A DNA stretch of 64,000 nucleotides from Pseudobutyrivibrio ruminis AD2017 (GCF_000424305.1 NZ_AUJQ01000004.1:1-64000), one strand, 5' to 3'. Shown: positions 25,645 to 34,138, counted from the stretch's first letter. Notes: generated by a model from the sequence alone, not told the origin. A program made the numbers and translations.

Positions 25645-26248
25645 ATGGATTACCTCCCGATTATATATGCAATATTAACAATGCCAAAACTGTTTTTTGC
25701 ATACAAATTCACATAACCTATGCCCATTTTAATATAAATAACCAAAAAAGGGAATAGCAAACTGAGATTTATTTATGCAAATTCACAAGTCTCAATATAT
25801 TTACATATCCGTGAAGCTTTTGTGAAAAGATATTTAAATCAGATTATTGTCTGATAATAGACACTATTTTCTGATAGGTGTATCGCGCTTTTAAAGTCAA
25901 GCTTTTTTAGCAATTTGCTCAGTTTTGTCGATTTAGTCCAAAACATACGTTTCTATAAATTGTGGATAACTTTTCCTAATTTTTCACATTTTCTGTGGAT
26001 AAAGTGGATAAAAGGTTTACAAGTCCGTTTTTTCGCATTATTTTTATAAACTATTGTTGAAAAATAATTACATTTCCACACTTTTATAAATTATATCTCT
26101 TTTTAACTTGTAACTTTTTTGTGCACTTTTTAAAGAAATGCTATTAAACTATTTTATATTATTTTCAGACAATTGTTCATACTTTATATCAGATATTATT
26201 ATAATACGTATTTGCTACAACTTAAAGGTTTTCGTAACTTTATTATGT
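25645..26248. other. Gene-free AT-rich gap between the PucR-type regulator and the NlpC/P60 gene
   Basis: About 600 bp with no credible open reading frame. It contains three DnaA-box-like sites (25961-26011), a distant inverted pair ATTGTCTGA (about 25845) and TCAGACAAT (about 26165), and many A/T runs. The right end is the terminator of the NlpC/P60 gene and the left end is the leader of the regulator. No tRNA or known riboswitch was recognised. Confidence 0.6.
25961..26011 (-). promoter_or_regulatory. Cluster of three DnaA boxes
   Basis: Minus-strand TTATCCACA occurs perfectly at 25961-25969 and 25994-26002, and TTATCCACT (one mismatch) at 26003-26011, directly abutting the second box. All three share one orientation within AT-rich DNA. 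No dnaA, dnaN, rpmH or parAB genes are near, so this is not an obvious origin; a DnaA-titration or regulatory cluster is more likely. Confidence 0.65.
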
Positions 26249-26277
26249 TAAAAAAAGGCGCCGCTTCTGCGACGCCT
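26249..26277 (-). terminator. Terminator after the NlpC/P60 gene
   Basis: Minus-strand arms AGGCGTCGC and GCGGCGCCT with an AGAA tetraloop form a 9-bp GC-rich stem (one G-U pair) followed by TTTTTTT, 13 nt after the stop codon. Confidence 0.93.
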
Positions 26278-26290
26278 AATAATTCGTTTA

Positions 26291-27496
26291 TTAGAAGATT
26301 CTTCTGATTGCAAGAATCTGCTTGTAGTTAACATTTGAGTATGTGATACCAGTTCTTGCATTTGAAGCATGAAGTAATGTTCCGTTACCAGCATAGATAC
26401 CAACGTGACCTGAGTAACATACGATATCACCTGGCTGCATCTGATCATAAGATACACCATAACCTACGCTACGCATTGCGCTAGATGAATGAGGAAGACC
26501 AACACCGAATGCTGAGTAAACGCTCATTACGAAACCAGAACAATCTGTACCACCTGTAAGTGAAGAGCCACCGTAAACATATGGGTTACCAACGAACTGT
26601 GCACCATAATTAACAACTGAGCTTCCGTTTGAACCAGATGGAGCTGAATAATGCTTTCCTTCTGATGATGAAGACTTAGAAGACTTTGCTGCAGATGCTG
26701 TAGCCTTTTCTGCTGCTTCCTTAGCTGCCTTCTTATCAGCCTCTTCCTTAGCAAGACGAGCTTCCTCGTGTGCCTTAGACTCAGCTACTGTAAATTCTGT
26801 TGAAATATCAACATAATCTGTACTGATGTAACCATCACCTGCATCACAGGAAACCTTAACCCAGCCTGAATCTTCCATTGACTCATCGATGATTGTAAGA
26901 TCATCACCTAATGGAAGTAAATCTATAACGGCTGAATCTGTGCTAGCCTGCTCTCTAACATATAATGTCTGAGTATTAACTGTAGCAACTCTTCGTGACA
27001 TTTCCTTAGCAAGTTCTTCGTTACCCTGTACTACGAATTCGCTCTTAACATATCCTGTTACATCACCAGATGTGATGCAAACCCAAGTACCATCTTCAGC
27101 TTCAACTGTTTCTGAAACTGTACCTGCAGATTTGTTATAAAGCTTTCCGACATATTCGCTATCAGCTGAAGCGCTTTCACGAATATATACATAATTATCA
27201 ACCTGAGCGATTGCTATGTTAGCGTATGGATTTTCTGCTGTGGCAACCCACTCTGACTCATTCTCAGCAAGCTGAGTTTCGGTAGAGATATTAGTTGCGT
27301 TAGCAAGCATATCATTAACTGAAAGCTGTGCGCCAGCAAATGCTGTGAAGTTGGTGGTCTCAAGAACACCAGTAGCACTTGAAAGAGCGCTGACACCTGA
27401 TGTAGCGCTAGCAGCATCAGAGCAAAGTGAAATGCTTGATGCGACAACACATGCAGCAAGTGCATAGCTTACAGACTTTGTAATCTTAGAATTCAT
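26291..27496 (-). CDS. Secreted SH3-NlpC/P60 peptidoglycan endopeptidase
   Basis: A 401-residue secreted wall hydrolase. The signal peptide spans residues about 1-32, with two bacterial SH3 domains at about 95-158 and 167-231, an Ala/Lys/Glu-rich linker (235-265), a Ser-rich segment and a C-terminal NlpC/P60 domain (about 292-401). The catalytic residues are Cys319 (GGTDCSGF), His364 (SGHVGIY) and His376 (LLHASN). Such enzymes cut gamma-D-Glu-diamino acid bonds in stem peptides. It has its own perfect promoter, a WalR-type box at +4 to +20 and a strong terminator. FtsEX is encoded 2.4 kb away, and FtsEX activates NlpC/P60 enzymes in Bacillus, so a functional link is possible. Confidence 0.93.
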   Translation of the reverse strand: MNSKITKSVSYALAACVVASSISLCSDAASATSGVSALSSATGVLETTNFTAFAGAQLSVNDMLANATNISTETQLAENESEWVATAENPYANIAIAQVDNYVYIRESASADSEYVGKLYNKSAGTVSETVEAEDGTWVCITSGDVTGYVKSEFVVQGNEELAKEMSRRVATVNTQTLYVREQASTDSAVIDLLPLGDDLTIIDESMEDSGWVKVSCDAGDGYISTDYVDISTEFTVAESKAHEEARLAKEEADKKAAKEAAEKATASAAKSSKSSSSEGKHYSAPSGSNGSSVVNYGAQFVGNPYVYGGSSLTGGTDCSGFVMSVYSAFGVGLPHSSSAMRSVGYGVSYDQMQPGDIVCYSGHVGIYAGNGTLLHASNARTGITYSNVNYKQILAIRRIF

Positions 27497-27518
27497 TTTG
27501 TAAAAAACCTCCGAATTT

Positions 27519-27535
27519 GTTACAAACTTATTACA
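27519..27535 (-). promoter_or_regulatory. Candidate WalR (YycF) box of the NlpC/P60 gene
   Basis: Minus strand TGTAAT-AAGTT-TGTAAC matches the WalR consensus TGTWAH-N5-TGTWAH exactly. It lies between the -10 element (27546-27551) and the SD, covering about +4 to +20, a position expected for repression rather than activation. The gene type (wall hydrolase) fits the WalR regulon. Confidence 0.65.
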
Positions 27536-27545
27536 ACTGTTTTAA

Positions 27546-27574
27546 ATTATATAGGTTAAATGTATATATGTCAA
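27546..27574 (-). promoter_or_regulatory. Perfect sigma-A promoter of the NlpC/P60 gene
   Basis: Minus strand -35 TTGACA (27569-27574), 17-nt spacer and -10 TATAAT (27546-27551), with no mismatch to consensus. The predicted start is near 27539, about 42 nt before the start codon. Confidence 0.9.
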
Positions 27575-27638
27575 GTTTTACTTTACCTAGACTTTATATA
27601 TAAAAACAGCTTATTAAGATTTGTAATAATTTGGTAAA

Positions 27639-28553
27639 CTAATTATTTTGAAAAAAGTTTTGAATAGATGTAATAGCATTAGCTCCATCTGCAGTGGCTG
27701 TAATAACCTGTCTAAGCTGTTTTGTTCTCACATCACCAGCGACATATATACCTTCCTTAGATGTTTTACAGGTTTCATCAGCGACTATATATCCCTTAGA
27801 ATCCATGTCTACTAAATCAGATAGGAAGCCTGTATTTGGAACAGTTCCAACAGCTATAAATATTCCATCGACTTCAAGCTTACTGTTTTCTTCAGTCTTT
27901 TTATTATGAAGATTAATTGCAGAAACAGCGGTTGCTCCCTCTATAGATTCAACTACAGTATCATATATTATTTCTATATTATTTATAGAATTAACTTTGT
28001 CCTGTAGAACCTTAGCACCTCTGAATTCATCTCTTCTATGAATAAGGTATACCTTGGTACAGAATCTTGATAGATAAATGGCATCTTCTAAAGCAACATC
28101 GCCGCCACCTACAACAGCTACTGTCTTATCCTTGAAGAATGCCCCGTCACAAGTAGCACAATAAGAAACGCCCATTCCAGAAAACTCTTCTTCTCCTGGA
28201 CAGCCCAGCTTCTTATTTGAAGCTCCTGTTGCAATTATTATTGTTTTCGCTTCGAAAGTCTGCTTCTTAGTGATAAGCTCTTTTGTTTCACCCTTATCTA
28301 CAATAGAAGTAACTTTTCCTCTTGCGAACTCTACCCCAAGCTTTTCACAGTGATTTTTCATGGCGTCAGCAAGCTCTGTTCCTGATGCTCCTGGAAAACC
28401 TGGATAATTATCGATTTCGTAAGTATTAAGAATCTGTCCACCGCTGATTGAGCTGGTATCAAGAACTAATATATCAAACCCCGCTCTTTTCCCATAAATA
28501 CCAGCAGCAAGCCCTGCTGGGCCTGCCCCTATAACTATCACATCATAAATCAT
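27639..28553 (-). CDS. trxB: Thioredoxin reductase
   Basis: A 304-residue flavoprotein that reduces thioredoxin with NADPH. The FAD loop GAGPAGLAAGIYGKRAG is at residues 9-25, the redox-active CATC at 132-135, the NADPH-binding VVGGGDVALEDAIYLS near 147 and the C-terminal GIYVAGDVRTKQLRQV FAD motif near 269. It is the last gene of a run with ridA and cvfB. Its stop lies about 65 bp before the NlpC/P60 promoter. Confidence 0.94.
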   Translation of the reverse strand: MIYDVIVIGAGPAGLAAGIYGKRAGFDILVLDTSSISGGQILNTYEIDNYPGFPGASGTELADAMKNHCEKLGVEFARGKVTSIVDKGETKELITKKQTFEAKTIIIATGASNKKLGCPGEEEFSGMGVSYCATCDGAFFKDKTVAVVGGGDVALEDAIYLSRFCTKVYLIHRRDEFRGAKVLQDKVNSINNIEIIYDTVVESIEGATAVSAINLHNKKTEENSKLEVDGIFIAVGTVPNTGFLSDLVDMDSKGYIVADETCKTSKEGIYVAGDVRTKQLRQVITATADGANAITSIQNFFQNN

Positions 28554-28571
28554 TATTCTTCTCCGATTTTA

Positions 28572-28946
28572 TTACTTTATTGCTATAGCTTCTGCCTCTA
28601 GCAAAACGTCCTTTGGAATACGTGCAACTTCGATGCAAGAACGTGCAGGAAATGGCTCTGGAAAATATTTTGCATATACTTCGTTAATAGCTGCAAAATC
28701 ATTCATGTTTTTGATGAAAACTGTAGTCTTAACTACGTTTGACATAGATGTGCCAGCTGCCTCAAGAAGTGCGCTCATGCTCTTGAATACTCTGTCTGCC
28801 TGTGCTGCTGCACCTTCAGGTATTTCTCCTGTGGCTGGATCAACTGGAATAATTCCTGATGTATAAACCATTCCATTTACCTCAATAGCCTGTGAGTATG
28901 GGCCGATTGCTGCTGGTGCTGATGTTGTAGAAATCACATTTTTCAT
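28572..28946 (-). CDS. ridA: RidA family enamine/imine deaminase
   Basis: A 124-residue Rid protein that hydrolyses reactive enamine and imine intermediates such as 2-aminoacrylate made by PLP enzymes. It shows AIGPYSQAIEVNGMVYTSGIIPVDP (near 13-37) and the C-terminal PARSCIEVARIPKDVLLEAEAIA, including the catalytic-type Arg. The ATG at 28946 is chosen because AGGAGG is just upstream and the length matches the family; a longer frame overlaps cvfB. It sits between cvfB and trxB. Confidence 0.92.
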   Translation of the reverse strand: MKNVISTTSAPAAIGPYSQAIEVNGMVYTSGIIPVDPATGEIPEGAAAQADRVFKSMSALLEAAGTSMSNVVKTTVFIKNMNDFAAINEVYAKYFPEPFPARSCIEVARIPKDVLLEAEAIAIK

Positions 28947-28974
28947 TACATTTTCCTCCTGCTTTACGCCAAAT

Positions 28975-29805
28975 CTAATTGTCTGCTTTACGTATTTTAC
29001 CACCCTCTAAAGTGATTTTACGTTCCTTATAGAGTCTTCCTATTGCACGCTTGAAAGCAGCCTTTGAAAGACCTGTTTCTCTTTTTATAACCTCTGGAGA
29101 AGCCTTTTCTGTAAATGGCAATACTCCAGCATAGCTATCAATTAAATCTAAAAGGGCATCTGCATCATCTTCCATCTGAATATATGCCTTATCGCGAATA
29201 GTAACATCGCACTTACCATCTTCTTTAATGCCAGTGATTCTGACCATGATTACATCGCCGATTCTGTATTTGCTAACATCCTCGTGACGTGGAATCATAG
29301 CTGAATATTTATCCTCTAAGGCTACGAAGGTTCCAAAATCATGACCGAACTCATAGATTCTTGCTTCTACCTCATCTCCAACCTGATATGGTGGCTTCTT
29401 AGAAAGCATTTCGTATAAGCCCTTCATGCTTGCGCATAATCTTTCGCTTTTATCGATGTAAACTCTGACTAAGATTTCATCGCCCTCTGATGGCTGTCTG
29501 GTCATTTCCTTGAATGGAAGGAATAAGTCCTTTTCCAATCCCCAGTCTAAGAAGGCGCCTACCTTATTAAGTTGGCTGACAGTAAGCACCCCCATCTGCC
29601 CCAATGTAAGCTTTGGTGTAGATGTTGTAGCTATGAGTCTGTCCTTTGAATCCTTGTAGACAAATACCTGGATTTCATCTCCAATAGAAAAGTTCTCTGG
29701 TACCTGCTTTTTTGGAAGCAGTACTCTCTCCTCTCCATCAGATAGATATACTCCGAATTCTACCTTCTTTTGTATTTTAAGTTTTTGAATTTCACCTAAT
29801 TTCAT
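28975..29805 (-). CDS. CvfB-like S1 RNA-binding protein
   Basis: A 276-residue protein of the CvfB/YitL family, which has several S1-type domains and a C-terminal winged helix. The three S1-like blocks run about 1-62, 68-132 and 140-205 (for example VGAFLDWGLEKDLFLPFKEM and FGTFVALEDKYSAMIPRHE), and the winged helix is ETGLSKAAFKRAIGRLYKERKI (near 245). In Staphylococcus CvfB binds RNA and affects virulence gene expression; its role in Clostridia is unknown. The start codon overlaps the thioesterase stop. Confidence 0.88.
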   Translation of the reverse strand: MKLGEIQKLKIQKKVEFGVYLSDGEERVLLPKKQVPENFSIGDEIQVFVYKDSKDRLIATTSTPKLTLGQMGVLTVSQLNKVGAFLDWGLEKDLFLPFKEMTRQPSEGDEILVRVYIDKSERLCASMKGLYEMLSKKPPYQVGDEVEARIYEFGHDFGTFVALEDKYSAMIPRHEDVSKYRIGDVIMVRITGIKEDGKCDVTIRDKAYIQMEDDADALLDLIDSYAGVLPFTEKASPEVIKRETGLSKAAFKRAIGRLYKERKITLEGGKIRKADN

Positions 29806-30503
29806 TATTTGTACTCCACAATTGTAAATACTTCGTCATCCTTTTTAAGAACGACTTGATAACCTGTTTCTAATTTTACCAAATATACATCTAGTTCATC
29901 AAATAATAATGCAGCTTTTTTATAGCTGATATTGATATTAGAAAATTCCTGGCTTGGAAGGAATCTTCTGGTGACATCTATATAGAAGGAGTTATTCATA
30001 TGGCCGTTAGTATCAATGTGTGTTTCCCCTACAGTAAATGTACCGACCTTTTCGCCTTCATTGTTATAGTGAAGCTTAGGTCTCTTGAAATCAAATTGAG
30101 GTCTATCTGGATCCTCCGGATAAGCTGCTGCAATTTGTTCGTTTATTCTGGCAGGTCTAAGATTTTTGATATCCATCAATACCCAGAGGGAATCAGCGTA
30201 TATTAATACTTCTCCTGCTTCATCACATATAGTGTAAATACGGCGAGCCATCATTCCCCTAACCTGATATGGGTATGTAGCAATGGTAATCTTTTCTAAA
30301 TACTTAGGCAACCTATTGATATGAATTTCGTAACTGGTAACAAACCAGCCTCTATCTAAAGGTGCAAGATAATTAACACCAACGCCTACATCGTCAGAAT
30401 GAAAGCAACTACAATCCTGCATATAATTAACAAGACTGAAATATGTAAGGTTAAGATTTGAATCCACTTCACTATAGCTAACTCTGTCTCTGTATTTATA
30501 CAT
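29805..30503 (-). CDS. Acyl-ACP thioesterase
   Basis: A 232-residue double-hotdog thioesterase of the FatA/acyl-ACP thioesterase family, releasing free fatty acids from acyl carrier protein. The first hotdog has LDRGWFVTSYEIHINRLPKYLEKITIATYPY-type sequence (near 60-90), the second has the catalytic THIDTNGHMNNSFYID region (near 160). The ATG at 30503 is chosen because AAAGGAG precedes it; the longer frame would run into the tRNA-Gln terminator and gene. It heads the thioesterase-cvfB-ridA-trxB run. Chain-length preference is not deducible. Confidence 0.88.
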   Translation of the reverse strand: MYKYRDRVSYSEVDSNLNLTYFSLVNYMQDCSCFHSDDVGVGVNYLAPLDRGWFVTSYEIHINRLPKYLEKITIATYPYQVRGMMARRIYTICDEAGEVLIYADSLWVLMDIKNLRPARINEQIAAAYPEDPDRPQFDFKRPKLHYNNEGEKVGTFTVGETHIDTNGHMNNSFYIDVTRRFLPSQEFSNINISYKKAALLFDELDVYLVKLETGYQVVLKKDDEVFTIVEYK

Positions 30504-30534
30504 ATGTGCTCCTTTATCATCTAATGAAAAATTG

Positions 30535-30570
30535 TAAAAAAAAGACCTAAGCAAATAGCTGCTTAGGTCT
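30535..30570 (-). terminator. Terminator of tRNA-Gln
   Basis: Minus-strand arms AGACCTAAGCA (30560-30570) and TGCTTAGGTCT (30543-30553) form a perfect 11-bp stem followed by TTTTTTTT. It begins 3 nt after the tRNA. Confidence 0.95.
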
Positions 30571-30572
30571 AG

Positions 30573-30644
30573 CTGGCCCACAAGGATTCGAACCTTGAAA
30601 TGACGGAGTCAGAGTCCGTTGCCTTACCATTTGGCGATGGGCCA
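30573..30644 (-). tRNA. tRNA-Gln (anticodon CUG)
   Basis: A 72-nt tRNA with acceptor TGGCCCA paired with TGGGCCA and discriminator G. The anticodon stem ACGGA/TCCGT carries loop CTCTGAC (anticodon CTG), and the T-arm has GGTTCGAATCC. CCA is not encoded. It reads CAG. It is a single tRNA followed at once by its own terminator. Confidence 0.95.
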
Positions 30645-30744
30645 ATGTCTTTTGTTTTTTTGCCGCTTTGCCGCGTCAACGAATGTTATTATAAGGCCTA
30701 CTTTTGAAAAACGCAAGCATTTTTTTCATATTTTTTTCACTTTT

Positions 30745-31398
30745 TTAAAATTTTATTAGCGAGCCCTCTAAAATCGCGTATTTTACGGCATTTTCCCATT
30801 CGATTTTTGCTGCTCCAGCAGTCTTGTCTGCGATCTTTTTTTCAATTTCTTCAATTTTTTCTGTTGGAACCACCGAAAAAATTTTTACGTCAGCACCAAA
30901 ATCTGTATTCAAAATCGGAAGATCTCCTTCGCGAAGAACATATTCTATTTTTCCGTAGCCATTATAGTCGGTAGAAATTGTACATGGCTTACCATCCTGA
31001 GGCTCAAGAATCTGGCACGCCTTAAGTCCTTCCTGCACTGCACCCTGATATGCTCTTACAAGTCCGCCTGTACCAAGAAGAACGCCACCAAAATATCTGG
31101 TGACGACCACAACGCAATTATGAATGTTCTCTCTAAGTAAAACGTCTAACATTGGTCTTCCAGCAGTCTGCGCTGGTTCCCCATCATCATTACATCTGGT
31201 TATTTCATTATTAGGACCAATCACAAAGGCAGAGCAATTGTGTCTTGCATCCCAAAATTCCTTTTTCTTAGCTGCGATAAAATCTGTAGCTTCCTGTTCT
31301 GTTTTAACTGGACAGATGTGAGCAATGAATCTGGACTTCTTTTCCTCTATCTCTCCCACTCCGCCTTCATATATTATTTTATAGCTCTTATTTTCCAT
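30745..31398 (-). CDS. YigZ/IMPACT family protein
   Basis: A 217-residue member of the YigZ/IMPACT family, of unclear function (linked to translation regulation in eukaryotes). The N-terminal domain carries EEKKSRFIAHICPVKTEQEA (near 16-35), the HNCSAFVIGP motif (near 53) and DDGEPAQTAGRPML (near 70), then GGVLLGTGGLVRAY. The C-terminal DUF1949-like domain follows. The ATG at 31398 lies only 6 nt after a TATAAT element and lacks an SD, so its mRNA may be leaderless. It is divergent from the penicillin-binding protein gene. Confidence 0.88.
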   Translation of the reverse strand: MENKSYKIIYEGGVGEIEEKKSRFIAHICPVKTEQEATDFIAAKKKEFWDARHNCSAFVIGPNNEITRCNDDGEPAQTAGRPMLDVLLRENIHNCVVVVTRYFGGVLLGTGGLVRAYQGAVQEGLKACQILEPQDGKPCTISTDYNGYGKIEYVLREGDLPILNTDFGADVKIFSVVPTEKIEEIEKKIADKTAGAAKIEWENAVKYAILEGSLIKF

Positions 31399-31404
31399 AG
31401 GTTT

Positions 31405-31410
31405 ATTATA
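31405..31410 (-). promoter_or_regulatory. -10 element giving a probable leaderless yigZ mRNA
   Basis: Minus strand TATAAT at 31405-31410 is followed after 6 nt by the yigZ ATG, placing the expected transcription start on or beside the start codon. The -35 region is weak. No SD-like sequence is present before the ATG. Confidence 0.5.
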
Positions 31411-31424
31411 ATTGATAATTTTGG

Positions 31425-31440
31425 TATAATGAAGTCTAAA
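31425..31440 (+). promoter_or_regulatory. Extended -10 promoter of the penicillin-binding protein gene
   Basis: Plus strand TGGTATAAT (31432-31440) is an extended -10 motif, 12 nt before the ATG at 31453, with GGAGG at 31443-31447. The short distance leaves almost no untranslated leader beyond the SD, so the true start may be slightly different. Confidence 0.5.
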
Positions 31441-31452
31441 TTGGAGGTTATT

Positions 31453-34020
31453 ATGAATTACGGAAAAGAAAATGCAGCTAAGCAAACCGCCAAACTTACA
31501 GGACGTAAGAAACGTAAGCGACATAGTGCAGGTCTTGCCATTATTCGCTTATCACTTATATGCATCGTTTCTGTTGTTTTAGCTGGTGGTATTTTTGCTT
31601 ACCTCTATGCAAAAGATTTAATAGACCAGTTACCAGACGTATCTACTATAGATATATCCCCTACTGGTTACATGAGTACAGTTTTTGATTCAGATGGAAA
31701 TGAGATTGAAACACTGGCTTCTACAGGTGCAAATAGAACCTATGTAACTTTAGACGAAATACCTATTGATTTGCAGCATGCTTTTGTTGCTATCGAGGAT
31801 TCACGTTTTTATGAACATAACGGTATCGATCCACAGGGTATTATAAGAGCAGCCGTTGATGGCGTTTTAAATGGTTTTCATTTTTCACAGGGTGCTAGTA
31901 CTCTTACTCAGCAGTTATTGAAAAATAACTATTTCACCACATGGACTTCTGAACGTACTAAGCTTGACAGTATCAATAGAAAGATACAGGAACAATACTT
32001 AGCCGTTCAGCTTGAAAAAATCACTAAGAAATCAGTGATTTTGGAAAACTATCTAAACAGTATTAACTTAGGTCAGAATACACTTGGTGTTGAGGCTGCA
32101 GCTGAAAGATATTTTAATAAATCTGTTTCAGATTTAACTCTTTCGGAAAGTGCAGTAATCGCTGGTATTACTCAAAACCCATCAAAGTATAATCCTATTA
32201 CTCATCCAGAGGAAAACGCAAAGCGTCGCAAGAAGGTTTTAGGCGATATGCTTAAGCAAAACTACATCACTCAAAGCCAATATGAAGAAGCTTTGGCAGA
32301 TGATGTATACGACAGAATTCAAGTGTTGAATACTGAGAACGCAACAACATCTACTTCTTATTTTGTTGATGCACTTACAGATGAAATCGTAAATGATTTG
32401 CAGGAAAGATTAGGCTACAGCGAATCTGAAGCTTATTCATTATTGTATTCAGGCGGATTGTCTATTTATTCTACACAGGACACTGCCATCCAGAACATTG
32501 TTCAGGAAGAAATAAACAACACAGCAAACTACAAAAACATTGAGAAGGTTTCCTTCTCTTACAGATTGACCATTAACAAGGCCGATGGCACTACTGCCAA
32601 CTATTCAGATATCACAATGCTGAACTACATCAAGGCAAGCAGTTCAAGAAGCAATCTTGAATATGATTCTGAAGAAGAAGCCGCTGCTGCAATTGAAGAA
32701 TACAAAGCAGCTGTTATGGAAGAAGGCGACGAGGTTGCCGGCGAATCTGTCACCTACACACTTCAGCCTCAGGCTGCAATGACTATCATGGATCAGTCTA
32801 CAGGCCATGTGGTAGCAATGATAGGTGGACGTGGCGATAAGACAGCCGCTAAGACACTTAACCGTGCAACAGGTATTACCAGACAGCCTGGTTCTACATT
32901 TAAGATTATTGCTTGTTATGCCGCTGCTCTTGATGCTGGCGGAATGACACTTGCTTCAGTTGAAAACGATATGCCAACTACATACGCAGATGGTACATCA
33001 CTTAAGAACTACAACAACAAATATCTTGGCTGGACTAACATAAGAACAGCCATTACTAATTCTATTAACGTTGTTACAGTAGAGGTTATTCAAGATATCG
33101 GTACAGGTCTTGGTTATCAGTACGCTAAAGATTTAGGAATCACTACATTATCTGATAAAGATAACAATGCAGCCCTTGCTCTTGGTGGTATCACAAAGGG
33201 TGTTACTAATCTTGATTTGACTGCCGCATACGCTACCATAGCAAACGGCGGTGAATACAACACTCCAGTGTTCTATACAACCGTTGTAGACCATCAGGGT
33301 AACATTATCCTGGATAACAGAGAGAACGCCTCTAGACGCGTTTTAAAGCCTACTACAGCATGGCTTCTTACAAGTGCCATGAAGGATGTTATGACATCTG
33401 GAACTGGTACAGCTGCTAATTTTGAAGGAATGACTGTTGCCGGAAAATCTGGTACAACAACAAAGAACAAAGATACTGTATTTGCTGGCTTCACACCATA
33501 CTATACAGGCGTCATTTGGGGTGGATATGACGATAATACACCTCAAAGCTATACAACATACTCTAAGGTTATTTGGAAGGCCGTAATGAGCCGAATTCAC
33601 CAAGGCTTGGCCAACAAGGATTTCACAATGCCAAACGACATTGTAGCAGTTCAGGTTTGTAGAAAATCTGGAAAGCTTGCGATTCCTGGAGTATGTGACC
33701 ATGACCCACGTGGTTCAATGGTTTACACTGAATACTTCGAGCGTGGCACTGAACCTACAGTAACTTGCGATAAGCATTATTTAGGATATGTATGTACACA
33801 ATCACACATGTTTGCAAATTCTACCTGTCCTAACTATGGCGGCGTATTTATTGTTGATGGCGCCCCTGGTTCAGAGGACGAACCATTTGCAGTTAATGCA
33901 GCAACCTTCGGACAGTATTGTCCTCTACATCCAGGTGAACCACTTCCTAACTCAGGACAGCTTGGAGGCGGCGAATCCGTTGAAGGCGAAGGCAAGATTG
34001 AAGTTGTTGGTGGTGAATAG
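31453..34020 (+). CDS. Class A penicillin-binding protein (transglycosylase/transpeptidase)
   Basis: An 855-residue bifunctional peptidoglycan synthase of the PBP1A type, the only plus-strand gene in the window. A Lys/Arg-rich cytoplasmic tail and one transmembrane helix (about 28-52) precede a GT51 glycosyltransferase domain with AIEDSRFYEHNGID (catalytic Glu near 115) and GASTLTQQLLKN. The transpeptidase domain has the SxxK motif in QPGSTFKI (near 478), SIN (near 537) and KSGT (near 665). The C-terminal 130 residues hold about seven cysteines, possibly disulfide-bonded outside. The ATG at 31453 follows GGAGG at 5 nt. Confidence 0.95.
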   Translation: MNYGKENAAKQTAKLTGRKKRKRHSAGLAIIRLSLICIVSVVLAGGIFAYLYAKDLIDQLPDVSTIDISPTGYMSTVFDSDGNEIETLASTGANRTYVTLDEIPIDLQHAFVAIEDSRFYEHNGIDPQGIIRAAVDGVLNGFHFSQGASTLTQQLLKNNYFTTWTSERTKLDSINRKIQEQYLAVQLEKITKKSVILENYLNSINLGQNTLGVEAAAERYFNKSVSDLTLSESAVIAGITQNPSKYNPITHPEENAKRRKKVLGDMLKQNYITQSQYEEALADDVYDRIQVLNTENATTSTSYFVDALTDEIVNDLQERLGYSESEAYSLLYSGGLSIYSTQDTAIQNIVQEEINNTANYKNIEKVSFSYRLTINKADGTTANYSDITMLNYIKASSSRSNLEYDSEEEAAAAIEEYKAAVMEEGDEVAGESVTYTLQPQAAMTIMDQSTGHVVAMIGGRGDKTAAKTLNRATGITRQPGSTFKIIACYAAALDAGGMTLASVENDMPTTYADGTSLKNYNNKYLGWTNIRTAITNSINVVTVEVIQDIGTGLGYQYAKDLGITTLSDKDNNAALALGGITKGVTNLDLTAAYATIANGGEYNTPVFYTTVVDHQGNIILDNRENASRRVLKPTTAWLLTSAMKDVMTSGTGTAANFEGMTVAGKSGTTTKNKDTVFAGFTPYYTGVIWGGYDDNTPQSYTTYSKVIWKAVMSRIHQGLANKDFTMPNDIVAVQVCRKSGKLAIPGVCDHDPRGSMVYTEYFERGTEPTVTCDKHYLGYVCTQSHMFANSTCPNYGGVFIVDGAPGSEDEPFAVNAATFGQYCPLHPGEPLPNSGQLGGGESVEGEGKIEVVGGE

Positions 34021-34030
34021 AATTAAATAT

Positions 34031-34132
34031 AAAAAAACACCCCGTAGGTAACAAGCTATAATAAAACCCTGCTTCACATATTAGTGATGCAGGGTTTTAA
34101 TTATGCTTGTGACCGTAACGGGGTGTTTTTTT
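34031..34132. terminator. Long bidirectional terminator between the PBP gene and glnN
   Basis: A nested hairpin of about 100 nt. Outer arms ACACCCCGT/ACGGGGTGT, middle ACAAGC/GCTTGT and inner AAAACCCTGC/GCAGGGTTTT close on a 16-nt loop. A-run (34031-34037) and T-run (34126-34132) flank it, so it can end transcription from both convergent genes. Confidence 0.92.
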
Positions 34133-34138
34133 ATTTCA

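Noticed and set aside
25660-25687. Promoter TTGGCA-16-TATAAT for the PucR-type regulator
   Set aside because: The predicted start would fall inside the SD sequence, leaving too little leader; the spacing to the ATG makes it doubtful.
25645-26248. Chromosomal origin of replication
   Set aside because: Only three DnaA boxes and no dnaA, dnaN, rnpA, rpmH or parAB neighbours; the evidence does not reach the level of an oriC call.
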